DNA of 37,801 nucleotides from JAJQBJ01 sp964387095 (GCA_964387095.1 CAYLVH010000007.1:1-37801); one strand, 5' to 3'. Counted from the first letter of the stretch, positions 23,671 to 32,062 are shown. Notes: generated by a model from the letters alone, not told the origin. Numbers and translations: made by a program.

Positions 23671-24294
23671 ATGAGAAATACAGAAAAGATCAAAACGGTC
23701 AAGCAGAAGAAGCGGGGAAAACAGCCCCTGGAGAATCTGCTGGCGTTCTTCTATGCCCTGCGTTGGGGAGCCTGGCTTCTGATGCAGTTCCAACCGCTGG
23801 CAAACCTCTGGGCGAACTTCCTGGCGGAAAACAGCGCTGGAATGATGCTGGAGGAATTGTTCACCACCGGCGCGCTGGGAACGGCCTGGAATGGGGTGGT
23901 CAATGGCTTGATGGGAAAGACGGGCACCATCCTGTTCGTGATTCTGCTGGCCGTGGATTGGTGTTATGAGCACTTTCCCACCACGGAGGTGAACCAGATA
24001 ATCAACCAGATTCGGTATGTCCGAAACACCCCCAAGATCATGAGCACCATCCAGCGCAGCTATGTTCGGGTCATCTATGATGCCTTGGGGAAGGAAGCGC
24101 TGCTGGACATCGGCAGCTTTCACAGCATGCCCCTCAATGAGGACGGCACCTTGCAGCTGGTCATGGAGAAGAACAAGGTGGGGGTTATCAAGGATGGCCA
24201 GCGGATTCTGTCCCTGCCCGTGGGCAGGTGGTGTGAAATTCCGGGGGCGGGGATCCGTCTGAAGTACATCAAGACTTCCTATAAGGTTCAGTAA
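23671..24294 (+). CDS. Membrane protein of unknown family, first gene of the GTPase/SEDS operon
   Basis: A 207-residue protein I do not recognise. The N-terminus is strongly basic (KTVKQKKRGKQ). Hydrophobic stretches lie around residues 24-40 and 88-100 (TGTILFVILLAVDWCYEHF), followed by a cytosolic-looking helical part (NQIINQIRYVRN). A compact C-terminal part (about 150-207) is predicted beta-rich, with GVIKDGQRILSLPVG. AAGGAGACGGGGG precedes the ATG. It is 19 nt upstream of the GTPase gene and surely co-transcribed with it. A membrane adaptor for the GTPase is a guess only. Confidence 0.75.
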   Translation: MRNTEKIKTVKQKKRGKQPLENLLAFFYALRWGAWLLMQFQPLANLWANFLAENSAGMMLEELFTTGALGTAWNGVVNGLMGKTGTILFVILLAVDWCYEHFPTTEVNQIINQIRYVRNTPKIMSTIQRSYVRVIYDALGKEALLDIGSFHSMPLNEDGTLQLVMEKNKVGVIKDGQRILSLPVGRWCEIPGAGIRLKYIKTSYKVQ

Positions 24295-24313
24295 AGATAA
24301 GGAGAAATTTGCT

Positions 24314-25534
24314 ATGGCGCAGAAAATCGGTTACGCACTGGCCCCCTCCGAGCCTGGAAAGGACGCCGTCGTGCCCTTCCAGGACTGGGGGTGGGAGGTC
24401 AACATAGGCAATGATACCTTTTATCTCCGTTTTTATCAGCGGGGCAGCACCTGGAAGTATGAAGTCTGCCATACAACCGGAACGGAGGCGGCCCTCCAGG
24501 TGGACATCCAGGCAGTCACCACCATCAACGGACTGCCCTACCGTGTGGTGCTGATGGTCTGTGTAGATGACTCCGCCCCACAGGAGATCACCTTGGGTTC
24601 CGAGGACCGCGTTTCCCTGAAGGCGCTGCGGGGGAAGGAACCCTCGGTGGCCTACCTGCTGGAGGAGTCCGGATACTATCTCACCAAGTACGTGTATTTG
24701 CTCGGCCCCGTCAGCGCTGGCAAGAGCTGCTTCATGTGCTCGGCGCAGACCCCTACGCTGACGAAAAAGCTTCAGGTCCTGATGAAAGGCGGCGGGCCCA
24801 CCCTTCACACCCTGGAGATTCAGGAGAGGCTCACGCCCACCAACATCGGCGCCATCGATCCCTTCGCCTTTGAGATCCCCGGGAAAAGGGATGGGATCAG
24901 CGGTGTGGTCTACTTTGTGGATCTCTCCGGTGAAATTGGCATTGAGCGCCGCCGGCGCCGTCGCAATCTGGGGGGGATGAGGACAGTGGAGCCGGATGCC
25001 AACGTCGATGAAGCCAGCCTGCGCAACCATGTCATCAACATAATTGCCAGGACGGCGGACGGCCTGCTGGTGATCTATGACAAGCGTATCCTGTTTCGCA
25101 GCGCGGACGTCGGCGGAGAGATGATGCACGGGGATCCCGAGAATGTCATCAAAGAGCTCCGCCGTATGCACAGGCTGCCCCGGCTGTTCAGCTATGTGGT
25201 CACAGGCGCGGATGAGATCCAGCGTCTGCTGAAAGAGGGAGTGAGCCCCCTTGAGGGCGTGATTCTGACGGCGCAAAGTCCGGTGTTTTGCTCGATGGTG
25301 GAGCAATGCGGGGATTGCGATGAAAACCTCTACCAGCACATGGCCATCGCAAGGGACGCCCTGGGCAGTGTGCTCAATGCCCCGGCGGGATGTGGATGCT
25401 TCCTGGTGTCTTCATTGGAGGTTATCCACGGGGGGGAGCAGGAACCCCTCTTTGATTTTAGCAAAGGACGCAATGTGGAGCTGCCGCTCTACTGGATGTT
25501 CCAGTGCATGGTACGTCTGGGCGACTGCGAGTGA
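24314..25534 (+). CDS. P-loop GTPase-like protein (resembles DO-GTPase group)
   Basis: A 406-residue protein. Residues 1-120 are beta-rich and without a clear family. A Walker A motif GPVSAGKS spans 131-138, with K137. A Walker B-like strand GVVYFVDLSGE places D203 next to a Gly, as in a G3 motif. VVTGADE (D300) sits where a G4 specificity motif would be. A run of basic residues (IERRRRRR) follows Walker B. The layout, with a neighbouring GAP1-like gene, recalls the 'double-GTPase' (DO-GTPase) proteins that comparative-genomics work paired with GTPase-associated protein 1 in predicted conflict and signalling systems. The P-loop is seen directly; the family is inference. No membrane helix is seen. 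Confidence 0.65.
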   Translation: MAQKIGYALAPSEPGKDAVVPFQDWGWEVNIGNDTFYLRFYQRGSTWKYEVCHTTGTEAALQVDIQAVTTINGLPYRVVLMVCVDDSAPQEITLGSEDRVSLKALRGKEPSVAYLLEESGYYLTKYVYLLGPVSAGKSCFMCSAQTPTLTKKLQVLMKGGGPTLHTLEIQERLTPTNIGAIDPFAFEIPGKRDGISGVVYFVDLSGEIGIERRRRRRNLGGMRTVEPDANVDEASLRNHVINIIARTADGLLVIYDKRILFRSADVGGEMMHGDPENVIKELRRMHRLPRLFSYVVTGADEIQRLLKEGVSPLEGVILTAQSPVFCSMVEQCGDCDENLYQHMAIARDALGSVLNAPAGCGCFLVSSLEVIHGGEQEPLFDFSKGRNVELPLYWMFQCMVRLGDCE

Positions 25535-25548
25535 GAGGAGGAATCAAA

Positions 25549-26769
25549 ATGCCAAAGCACACGATGTCCGCGCCGTTGGAGAAGGGTGTAATCTATAGGC
25601 AGGCCTATTTTCATGATAAGGTCAACCGATGTGTGGGATGGGTACCTGAGAAGCTGGACCTGACCCAGCAGCTTGATGACATGAAGGGGGATGGCTTCCA
25701 GTTCTTCCGGGCATCGCCGGAGTGGTATGTAGCGATCCGCAGCACCCTCCACCAGCCCACGGAGACGGAGCGCCGGGGGTATGTGGCCAATCTGGCCCTG
25801 GTGTTCGACCAGACCCGGGCCAAGGAGCTGCTGGAGAACCCCTTCCGGCTGGCCGCTCTGAAAAAGGTCATGGGGGAGGTCCCCCATGAGAAGCTGGCGG
25901 CGCTGGATCAGTCCGCCCCGTGGACGGTCTGGCCCGATGAGATTATGAACGCGTCGGTGAGGAAACGGGTTTCCCCCACCCCCCTGGTAAAGGACCTGCT
26001 CCGGGTGGTAATTGCCAATCTCCTGGGGGAGGGCTGCTACGCCCTGGTGGAGGGCGGGGACGAGGATATGCTGACCATGCTGAGCCTGCTGCCTATGAAG
26101 TTCCGGCTGGCAGCTGCTTTTTCCGCGCCCTATGCAGGGGGAAGGATCCGCTATGTGAACAATGTATCCGACGTCCATCAGAAGCTGAATGGGGTTCCCG
26201 CATCCCGGAAATACTTGATTGACCAGGCAAATGCCGGCAACGTGCAGGTCAGCCCGCGGGCGGAGCGCCTTGTTGCCAGTGTTCTGGAGCTGCCTACTGG
26301 GGTTCTGGGCAAGCTGGACAGCCTGGCCAGGGATGAGCAGGAGCTTGTAAAGCTGATGGAGGTTTATGAATGTATGCGCGATGGGGTAAAGACCTATAAC
26401 CGCAAGGTGGTCACCGGCCTGAGCCGGAGCTATCCGGAGGAGGTTGCGACCCTGCTGCCCCTGCTGGACAATGAGAGCGCGGAGAAGTGGAATGAGCTGT
26501 CCCATCCCCGTCAGCGCAGCGGCGTCGGGCGGCGAAGCCTGGAGACAAAGGGACGAAAGCCCATTCCCCTGGGTCAGGCCCGCCATATTGCGGTGGCGGG
26601 GATCATGGTGCTGGCCCTGCTGGCCTATCTGCTGCTGGGTACCAGCGTGGTGCCGGCGGAGGGCAGAGTCTATTTCAGCATCATCTTTGCAGGCGGCGAC
26701 CTGGTAAAGCTCCTGCTGGGCGCGATCCTGGGCTTCTGCGGAGGGTATCTCTGCTTCCGGAGGAAATAG
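25549..26769 (+). CDS. GAP1-like GTPase-associated protein with C-terminal membrane anchor
   Basis: A 406-residue protein from the ATG at 25549, which has AGAGGAGG upstream; the longer frame from 25504 runs into the previous gene. The N-terminal third looks like the N-domain of GTPase-associated protein 1: an opening beta-strand followed by GWVPEKLDL, FFRASPEW and TERRGYVANLALVFD, where family members show a similar (R/G)xGxxxxHxLV pattern. A helical middle follows (about 110-330). Two hydrophobic segments near the end (HIAVAGIMVLALLAYLLLG and LVKLLLGAILGFCGGYLCF) anchor it in the membrane. It lies 14 nt after the GTPase gene. I infer that it is the partner of that GTPase. The family match is by eye only. 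Confidence 0.55.
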   Translation: MPKHTMSAPLEKGVIYRQAYFHDKVNRCVGWVPEKLDLTQQLDDMKGDGFQFFRASPEWYVAIRSTLHQPTETERRGYVANLALVFDQTRAKELLENPFRLAALKKVMGEVPHEKLAALDQSAPWTVWPDEIMNASVRKRVSPTPLVKDLLRVVIANLLGEGCYALVEGGDEDMLTMLSLLPMKFRLAAAFSAPYAGGRIRYVNNVSDVHQKLNGVPASRKYLIDQANAGNVQVSPRAERLVASVLELPTGVLGKLDSLARDEQELVKLMEVYECMRDGVKTYNRKVVTGLSRSYPEEVATLLPLLDNESAEKWNELSHPRQRSGVGRRSLETKGRKPIPLGQARHIAVAGIMVLALLAYLLLGTSVVPAEGRVYFSIIFAGGDLVKLLLGAILGFCGGYLCFRRK

Positions 26770-26784
26770 AGAAGGGGGAAAGCC

Positions 26785-27177
26785 ATGTTCTATTTGCTAT
26801 GCGTCCTGCTGGCAGCTGCCGCAATGATCCTGTCTATTATTGGGGGGAAATACAACGCGGACTCCTATGGCAGGCGGGGGATCCTGCTGGATCCCTGCGG
26901 AGGAATCCGTTTTCAGCTTCCCCCGGTGGCTGTCATCGGAGGGGCGAACTGTGATGTGGACCTGTCCGGTTGCGGATACCGTGTCCACCCCAACCAGGTC
27001 TTGGCACGGATCACCTTGGATGATGACGGCAGGTTTATCCTGACCGGGGAGGTAACCGTCCTTCGGGGCTCCTGCCCCATAGCTTGTACGGAGCAGGGCA
27101 TTTCTCTGATGCACAAGGATGTGATTCTGATTCCGGGACAGAATCCGCCCATCCGGCTGACATTTCTACGGAGGTGA
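26785..27177 (+). CDS. Small membrane-anchored FHA-like protein
   Basis: A 130-residue protein with an N-terminal membrane helix (LLCVLLAAAAMILSIIGG) followed by about 100 beta-rich residues. The strands AVIGGANCDVDLSGCGY, LARITLDDDGRFILT and ISLMHKDVILIPGQNPPIRLTF follow the layout of a forkhead-associated domain. The usual GR-S-H phosphothreonine-binding residues are not clearly kept, so phosphopeptide binding is doubtful. FHA proteins accompany SEDS-PBP pairs in Actinobacteria, which supports the reading. It is 15 nt after the GAP1-like gene and 4 nt before the SEDS gene. Confidence 0.5.
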   Translation: MFYLLCVLLAAAAMILSIIGGKYNADSYGRRGILLDPCGGIRFQLPPVAVIGGANCDVDLSGCGYRVHPNQVLARITLDDDGRFILTGEVTVLRGSCPIACTEQGISLMHKDVILIPGQNPPIRLTFLRR

Positions 27178-27181
27178 GGGG

Positions 27182-28699
27182 ATGAGGAGGCTTTCGGAGC
27201 GCGTTTTTTCCCGGGAGTGGTTGGCCTGCTGGGGTTCCCTGCTGCTGCTGATTTTGTTTCAGCTGAGCTTCACCGGCTGGGCCCTGCTCCAGTCCACCCG
27301 CGCCCACTTTACGGTGGACACGGTCAAAATAGAGGAAGGCAAGCCCCATACCTACTATCACAGTGAGGATGCGGAGATCTTGACCCAGCTGGTGGGGATG
27401 ATGGCGGTGCTGGTGCTGGTTGAGCTGGTGCTGTTCCTCCTCTTTACCCGCCGCGGCCTGGTTTCCCCGCCGGTGCTTGTGCCATTATTTATTCTGTTGA
27501 CCATCTCCGTGGTCTACCAGAGCTATGTCAACTCCCCCGGCACCGCCCTAAAGCACTTTATCTTTGTCCTCATGGGCGTTCTGATGATGCTGGGCGCCAT
27601 GGGCTACGCCAAGTTCAGCTCCCGGCTGAACCTGAGTGGCCGGGCCCTGGAGATCATTGCCGTTGCCGCCTTGGTGGTTTGCCTGATCTGCTCTGTCTAT
27701 GGTCTGCTCCATCCCGTCAATGGCAGCGGCTCCTGGGTCAGAATCGGGGGATTCAGCATCCAGCCTGGGGAATTTTTCAAGGTGTACGTGCTGGCCTACA
27801 TCGGCCCTGCCTTTGCGCGGCTGAAAAGCAGTCCCGGGATGTTTTGGGTGTTTTTGGTCACCAGCGGGGTGATTTGCGTGGCCTTGATCCTGGTCAATGA
27901 CCTGGGAAACGCCATCATCATGGCCGCGCTGCTGCTGATCGTGATCTATGTCCTGGCCGGGTGGAGGTGGTTTGCTGCGGCTCTGGCCTCCGGCGGCGGC
28001 TTGGCCGCCGTGGGAATCCTGGTGCTGAACCGAGTGGCGCCCAACAGCCATGTAATGCTCCGCCTGAAGGAGACCACCTGGTCCGCGCTGACCGTACCCG
28101 GCAGCAACGGCAATCTGCGCCGCGCCCTCCTGGCCATGGTGCGGGGCGGGATTCTGGGCACCGGCCTGGGGGACAGCTACTATGCCACGGCCAACTATGC
28201 AGCCAATTGTGATTTCTGCTATTCCGCTATGATCTCCATATTTGGCGCCGGGCTGGGCCTGCTGGTGGCGGGCTGCTTTGTGGCGCTGATCCTCAGCGGC
28301 AGAATGCGCCTGGATCAGTCCGGACAGAATCTGGTTCTGTTCCATTATTCCAATATCGTTTTGGCCGTGCTGGCTGTGCAGGCCTTGGTCCATATTGGGG
28401 GCAATCTGAATGTGCTGCCCTTTACCGGGGTGGTGCTGCCCTTTATGAGCATTGGCGGCTCCAATATGCTGTCCAGCTTCCTGTGCGTGGGAATCGCCAT
28501 GGGGGGAAAACTGCCCAACAAAAAGATAGAGAAGCGCTGGAGAGGTTTCAGGGGAAGGAGGAAGATGAATGAAGAAGTCCAAGACGCGGACAATCCAGGC
28601 GTATACGCATCTGGTGCCGCTGAGTTTAGCTGTGCTGCTGGCGCTGGTTGCGGCGATAGGCATGGTTCGCTTGTATACCCAGGCCAGAACCGCCTATGA
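27182..28699 (+). CDS. SEDS-family peptidoglycan polymerase (FtsW/RodA/SpoVE-like)
   Basis: A 505-residue, about 10-helix membrane protein of the shape, elongation, division and sporulation family, which polymerises lipid II. Family features are VNDLGNAIIMAALLLIVIY (compare the QxDLGTA segment), GGILGTGLGDSYYA, IFGAGLGLLVA and the C-terminal HIGGNLNVLPFTGVVLPF with SIGGSNMLSSF. A large non-membrane part lies after the first helix (residues about 38-70). GGAGG precedes the ATG. It is encoded directly before its likely transpeptidase partner. Its last 45 codons run 131 nt into that gene, which is abnormal and may reflect a recent indel near 28550-28565. Confidence 0.9.
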   Translation: MRRLSERVFSREWLACWGSLLLLILFQLSFTGWALLQSTRAHFTVDTVKIEEGKPHTYYHSEDAEILTQLVGMMAVLVLVELVLFLLFTRRGLVSPPVLVPLFILLTISVVYQSYVNSPGTALKHFIFVLMGVLMMLGAMGYAKFSSRLNLSGRALEIIAVAALVVCLICSVYGLLHPVNGSGSWVRIGGFSIQPGEFFKVYVLAYIGPAFARLKSSPGMFWVFLVTSGVICVALILVNDLGNAIIMAALLLIVIYVLAGWRWFAAALASGGGLAAVGILVLNRVAPNSHVMLRLKETTWSALTVPGSNGNLRRALLAMVRGGILGTGLGDSYYATANYAANCDFCYSAMISIFGAGLGLLVAGCFVALILSGRMRLDQSGQNLVLFHYSNIVLAVLAVQALVHIGGNLNVLPFTGVVLPFMSIGGSNMLSSFLCVGIAMGGKLPNKKIEKRWRGFRGRRKMNEEVQDADNPGVYASGAAEFSCAAGAGCGDRHGSLVYPGQNRL

Positions 28700-30005
28700 A
28701 TCCGCGACGCTGGATGAGAGGAGAACACTGAGCCTGAATATCGACTACGATACCACAGACTATGAGCACAATGTCATCCTGGATGACCGCGTGGCCTTTG
28801 GTTCCATTACGGCCAGGGACGGCGAGATCCTCTATGGCCCCCTCAATGCCCTGGAGAGCCCCGCCTTCAATGGCCTGATTGGCATGATCTATGAGGATGC
28901 GGCAGATCAGACCAACCGCTATGTGGCCAGCAACTACCAGGATGTGCTGCTGCCTGAAAACAACTATTCCGTATTGACCGGAATCAAAAGGGCAAATCCT
29001 CAGGTGGAAATGACCATCAGTTATCCCCTTCAGGAGGAAATGTACCAGTATTTGACGGAGCACGGCGTCAAAGGCTCCATCACCGCGTATGACTACCTGA
29101 GTGGAGACCTGCTGTGTATGGTGTCCACGCCCGGCGATTTATGGGCGAATGCGGATACCGCCCAGGAGTCCAGCTATATCAATAAGTGCCTCTACAACAC
29201 CACGCCGGGCTCCACCATGAAGCTGGTGACCCTCTACCTGGCTGAGTGTCAGGGGATCGATGTCACCCAGCTCAACTTCACCTGTGAAGGGCAGTATACC
29301 CTAAAGGCTGACAGTGGCGTCATCACCTGCACCGGCAACCACGGGCAGATTGACGGCGTAACCGCCCTGGGCCAGTCCTGTAACTGCTGGTTTGCCCAGC
29401 TGGTGGAGATCTTGGATCTGGAGCAGGCCAAGGAAACCCTGGCGGAGATGGGCTTCCTGGTGAATGAGTCAGGAACCACTCTGCTGGGCCAGGTGCCCCG
29501 CAGCTGTACTAGCCTGACGTTGGACGATGTTGCCAATTTTTCCACCGTGTGGAACCTGATGGGTCAGGATTCCGCGTTGGTCAGCCCGCTGGATATGGTG
29601 ACCTTGGCCGCCATGTACGCCACCGGGGGGACCGCCGTTCAGCCCCGGCTGCTGACCACGGATTCCGCCGTGAATTGCGGCTATGGTTTAGCCCACCCGG
29701 AGGTTTTTACGCAGCTGCATCAAATTTGGATGGCGGCTTTTGCGGAAAATTACGAATTAAGCAATTATTCACAGGTCATTTCCGCCACAAAGACGGGAAC
29801 TTGTGATAAACTGGGGAGTGAGGAGAACCGGACCCAGAAGCTGCTCTGCGGCTACTCAGAGGAACTCCACGTTGCGTTCTATATTGTCCTGGAGAATTAC
29901 CAGGACGGCGGCAGCATCCTGGATATCCGGACGCTGGAGGTCGCAAACCGGCTGATGAGTGAGATTCAGGCTCTGAATCTGACAGCCCCTTCCGGGGACG
30001 GATGA
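28569..30005 (+). CDS. Class B penicillin-binding protein (transpeptidase)
   Basis: A 478-residue bitopic membrane protein with one N-terminal helix (LVPLSLAVLLALVAAIGMV) and an extracellular transpeptidase domain. All three active-site motifs are present: STMK with S215 as nucleophile, SCN at 270-272 and KTG at 408-410, so it should crosslink peptidoglycan and bind beta-lactams. It is shorter than FtsI or PBP2, mainly because the N-terminal pedestal is small. AAGGAGG ends 7 nt before the ATG. It follows the SEDS gene, so the two probably act as a polymerase-crosslinker pair. SpoVD- or FtsI-type house-keeping roles are possible, but the GTPase neighbours argue for an accessory machine. Confidence 0.9.
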   Translation: MKKSKTRTIQAYTHLVPLSLAVLLALVAAIGMVRLYTQARTAYESATLDERRTLSLNIDYDTTDYEHNVILDDRVAFGSITARDGEILYGPLNALESPAFNGLIGMIYEDAADQTNRYVASNYQDVLLPENNYSVLTGIKRANPQVEMTISYPLQEEMYQYLTEHGVKGSITAYDYLSGDLLCMVSTPGDLWANADTAQESSYINKCLYNTTPGSTMKLVTLYLAECQGIDVTQLNFTCEGQYTLKADSGVITCTGNHGQIDGVTALGQSCNCWFAQLVEILDLEQAKETLAEMGFLVNESGTTLLGQVPRSCTSLTLDDVANFSTVWNLMGQDSALVSPLDMVTLAAMYATGGTAVQPRLLTTDSAVNCGYGLAHPEVFTQLHQIWMAAFAENYELSNYSQVISATKTGTCDKLGSEENRTQKLLCGYSEELHVAFYIVLENYQDGGSILDIRTLEVANRLMSEIQALNLTAPSGDG

Positions 30006-30035
30006 TGCGGGGCAGTGACAGGAGGGAAAAGGCGG

Positions 30036-30686
30036 ATGAAGAAGGTTCTACTTCTGGTGTTGGCGCTGGCCGTGCTGGTGGGCGGCGGGAAGCGCTATCT
30101 TTCCCGGTATAATATCACCCTGCCCACAAGGACAGAGACAGAGGAGTCTGTCCGGCCCACGGAGCCGGCGGAGGAGGCGTTCCTGAGCACAGAACAGGCG
30201 GAGACGCTGGAGGCTTCCCCGGAGGAGTCGTGGGAAGAACCGGCAGAGGAGCCAGCGGTTTCCCCAGAGCCTGTGGCAGAGGCCCCCAAGGCGCACACCT
30301 ACCAAGTGGTGCTGGCGGACGTCTCCTGGGAGCAGGCAAGGAATGCGGCGGAGGCCGCAGGGGGCTATCTGGCGGTCATCACCTCCCAGGAGGAGTTTGA
30401 GACCATCGCCGCGCTGGCCTCTGGCACAAACGCGCTCTATCTTTGGCTGGGCGCCCAGTCCAACTCCGGCCAGTTCGCCTGGCTGACTGGGGAGGAATTC
30501 TCCTATACAAACTGGTTCCCCGGCGAACCCAGCGGCACAGACAGCGCGGATGGGACTCCAGAATATTACCTCTGCATGTGGAAGGTGAACGGCGTCTGGT
30601 CCTTCAACGATCAGCGCAACGATATCCTTTCCGCAGGGGTCAATGCTTCAGGCAAGATTGGGTATGTGATCGAATATGAAGAATAA
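30036..30686 (+). CDS. Membrane-anchored C-type-lectin-like domain protein
   Basis: A 216-residue protein with one N-terminal helix or signal anchor (VLLLVLALAVLVGGG), a Glu/Pro-rich linker (about 25-85) and an extracellular C-type-lectin-like domain. Matching segments are VSWEQARNAAEAAGGYLAVI, LWLGAQSNSGQFAWLTGEEF, YTNWFPGEPSG and WSFNDQ, then GYVIEYEE where eukaryotic domains end in a CE pair. There are no disulfide cysteines, as in several bacterial members. The EPN/WND calcium and sugar residues are altered to EPS and FND, so sugar binding is uncertain. The start at 30036 is chosen over a GTG at 30015 because GGAGG lies about 10 nt before it. Confidence 0.8.
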   Translation: MKKVLLLVLALAVLVGGGKRYLSRYNITLPTRTETEESVRPTEPAEEAFLSTEQAETLEASPEESWEEPAEEPAVSPEPVAEAPKAHTYQVVLADVSWEQARNAAEAAGGYLAVITSQEEFETIAALASGTNALYLWLGAQSNSGQFAWLTGEEFSYTNWFPGEPSGTDSADGTPEYYLCMWKVNGVWSFNDQRNDILSAGVNASGKIGYVIEYEE

Positions 30687-32001
30687 CAGAAAAAAGGGGG
30701 CTGCCAATCCGGTGGTTACGGCGGTGCTTTGGGCCATCTTTGTGGTCTTTGCCCTGTTGGACTGTGTGCTGGCGGGGCGGCTGATCTTCCGGGCCAAGCA
30801 GGCCATTGCCGAGCCGGATAACCTCCAGGTGGGGGAGAGCCTGCCCCCGGAGTATCTGGTGGAGACGGTTCCCCAGGAAACCCAGGCGCTTGAGACAGAA
30901 CCCCCGGCTGATGAAACGGAGTCCGGGTCCTCCCAAGAGGACGGGGTTTCCCGGCAGGTGGCGGAGCTGATGGCGGATATGAACCTATATGAAAAGGTCT
31001 GCCAGCTGTTTATTGTGACGCCGGAACAGCTGACTGGCTTCTCCGGCACCGTGGTTCAGGCGGGAGAGCAGACCCGTCAAGCCCTGGAAACCTGGCCGGT
31101 GGGCGGTCTTATCTACTTTGCGGACAACATCGAAACGCCAGAGCAGGTGACGGAGATGATTGAAAATGCCCAATCCTATTCCCATATTGGCCTGTTCATC
31201 TCCGTGGACGAAGAGGGGGGAACCGTGGCCCGGGTGGGCAGCAATGCCGCTATGGGCACCACCACCTTTCCCAACATGAGCACCGTAGCCAAGGAAGGCG
31301 GTGCAGAGGCTGCCTATCAGGTGGGCATGACGATTGGGACTGAACTGAGCCAGTTGGGCTTCAACCTGGACTTTGCCCCGGTGGCGGATGTGAACTCCAA
31401 TCCCGCCAATCCAGTCATTGGCAGCCGGGCCTTCAGCGATGACCCGGAAACCGCCGCGGAGCTGGTAGCGGCCTGCGTAAAGGGATTTCGGGACAGCGGA
31501 ATCCTCTGTACTCTGAAGCACTTTCCAGGCCATGGAGATACCAGTGCGGACTCCCACACGGAGGCAGCCATTGCCACCAAAACCCTGGAGGAGATGGAGG
31601 CCTGCGAATTTCTCCCCTTTCTTTCCGGCATTGAGGCGGGAGCGCCCTTCGTCATGGTGGGGCATATCAGCTGTCCGGAGATCACGGGAACTTCCGTCCC
31701 GGCGTCCCTCTCCCGGGAGATGGTCACTGGAATTTTGAGGGAGCAGCTGGGCTTTGATGGGATCGTCATCACCGATTCCATGCAGATGGCAGCAGTCACC
31801 GATGTCTATTCTTCCGATGCCGCTGCCGTGGCAGCGGTAAAGGCTGGCGTGGATATCATCCTGATGCCCTCTGATATGGAAAGCGCCATCAACGGGATTC
31901 TTTCCGCCGTGGAATCCGGCGAGCTGACCCAGGAGCGCATCGATGAGAGTGTCGCCCGCATCCTGAGTGTTAAGCTGGAACAGGGCATAATTCATGCATA
32001 A
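30676..32001 (+). CDS. Membrane-anchored GH3 beta-N-acetylhexosaminidase (NagZ-like)
   Basis: A 441-residue protein with one N-terminal helix (VVTAVLWAIFVVFALLDCVLAG), a Glu-rich linker (about 45-95) and an extracellular glycoside hydrolase family 3 domain. The NagZ-type motifs are present: VDEEGGTVARV, LDFAPVADVN, KHFPGHGDTSADSH with the His-Asp general acid pair, and VITDSMQMAAV with the Asp nucleophile. It should remove terminal GlcNAc from wall fragments outside the membrane. It overlaps the lectin gene by 11 nt. It is the last gene of the operon and is followed by a weak hairpin only. It shares the anchor plus acidic linker design with the lectin protein. Confidence 0.92.
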   Translation: MKNNRKKGAANPVVTAVLWAIFVVFALLDCVLAGRLIFRAKQAIAEPDNLQVGESLPPEYLVETVPQETQALETEPPADETESGSSQEDGVSRQVAELMADMNLYEKVCQLFIVTPEQLTGFSGTVVQAGEQTRQALETWPVGGLIYFADNIETPEQVTEMIENAQSYSHIGLFISVDEEGGTVARVGSNAAMGTTTFPNMSTVAKEGGAEAAYQVGMTIGTELSQLGFNLDFAPVADVNSNPANPVIGSRAFSDDPETAAELVAACVKGFRDSGILCTLKHFPGHGDTSADSHTEAAIATKTLEEMEACEFLPFLSGIEAGAPFVMVGHISCPEITGTSVPASLSREMVTGILREQLGFDGIVITDSMQMAAVTDVYSSDAAAVAAVKAGVDIILMPSDMESAINGILSAVESGELTQERIDESVARILSVKLEQGIIHA

Positions 32002-32062
32002 AAGAAGGTACCCCGTACGGCATTTCTGTGGAGGTACGTTTTTGGGAAACTGTGAAAAATCG

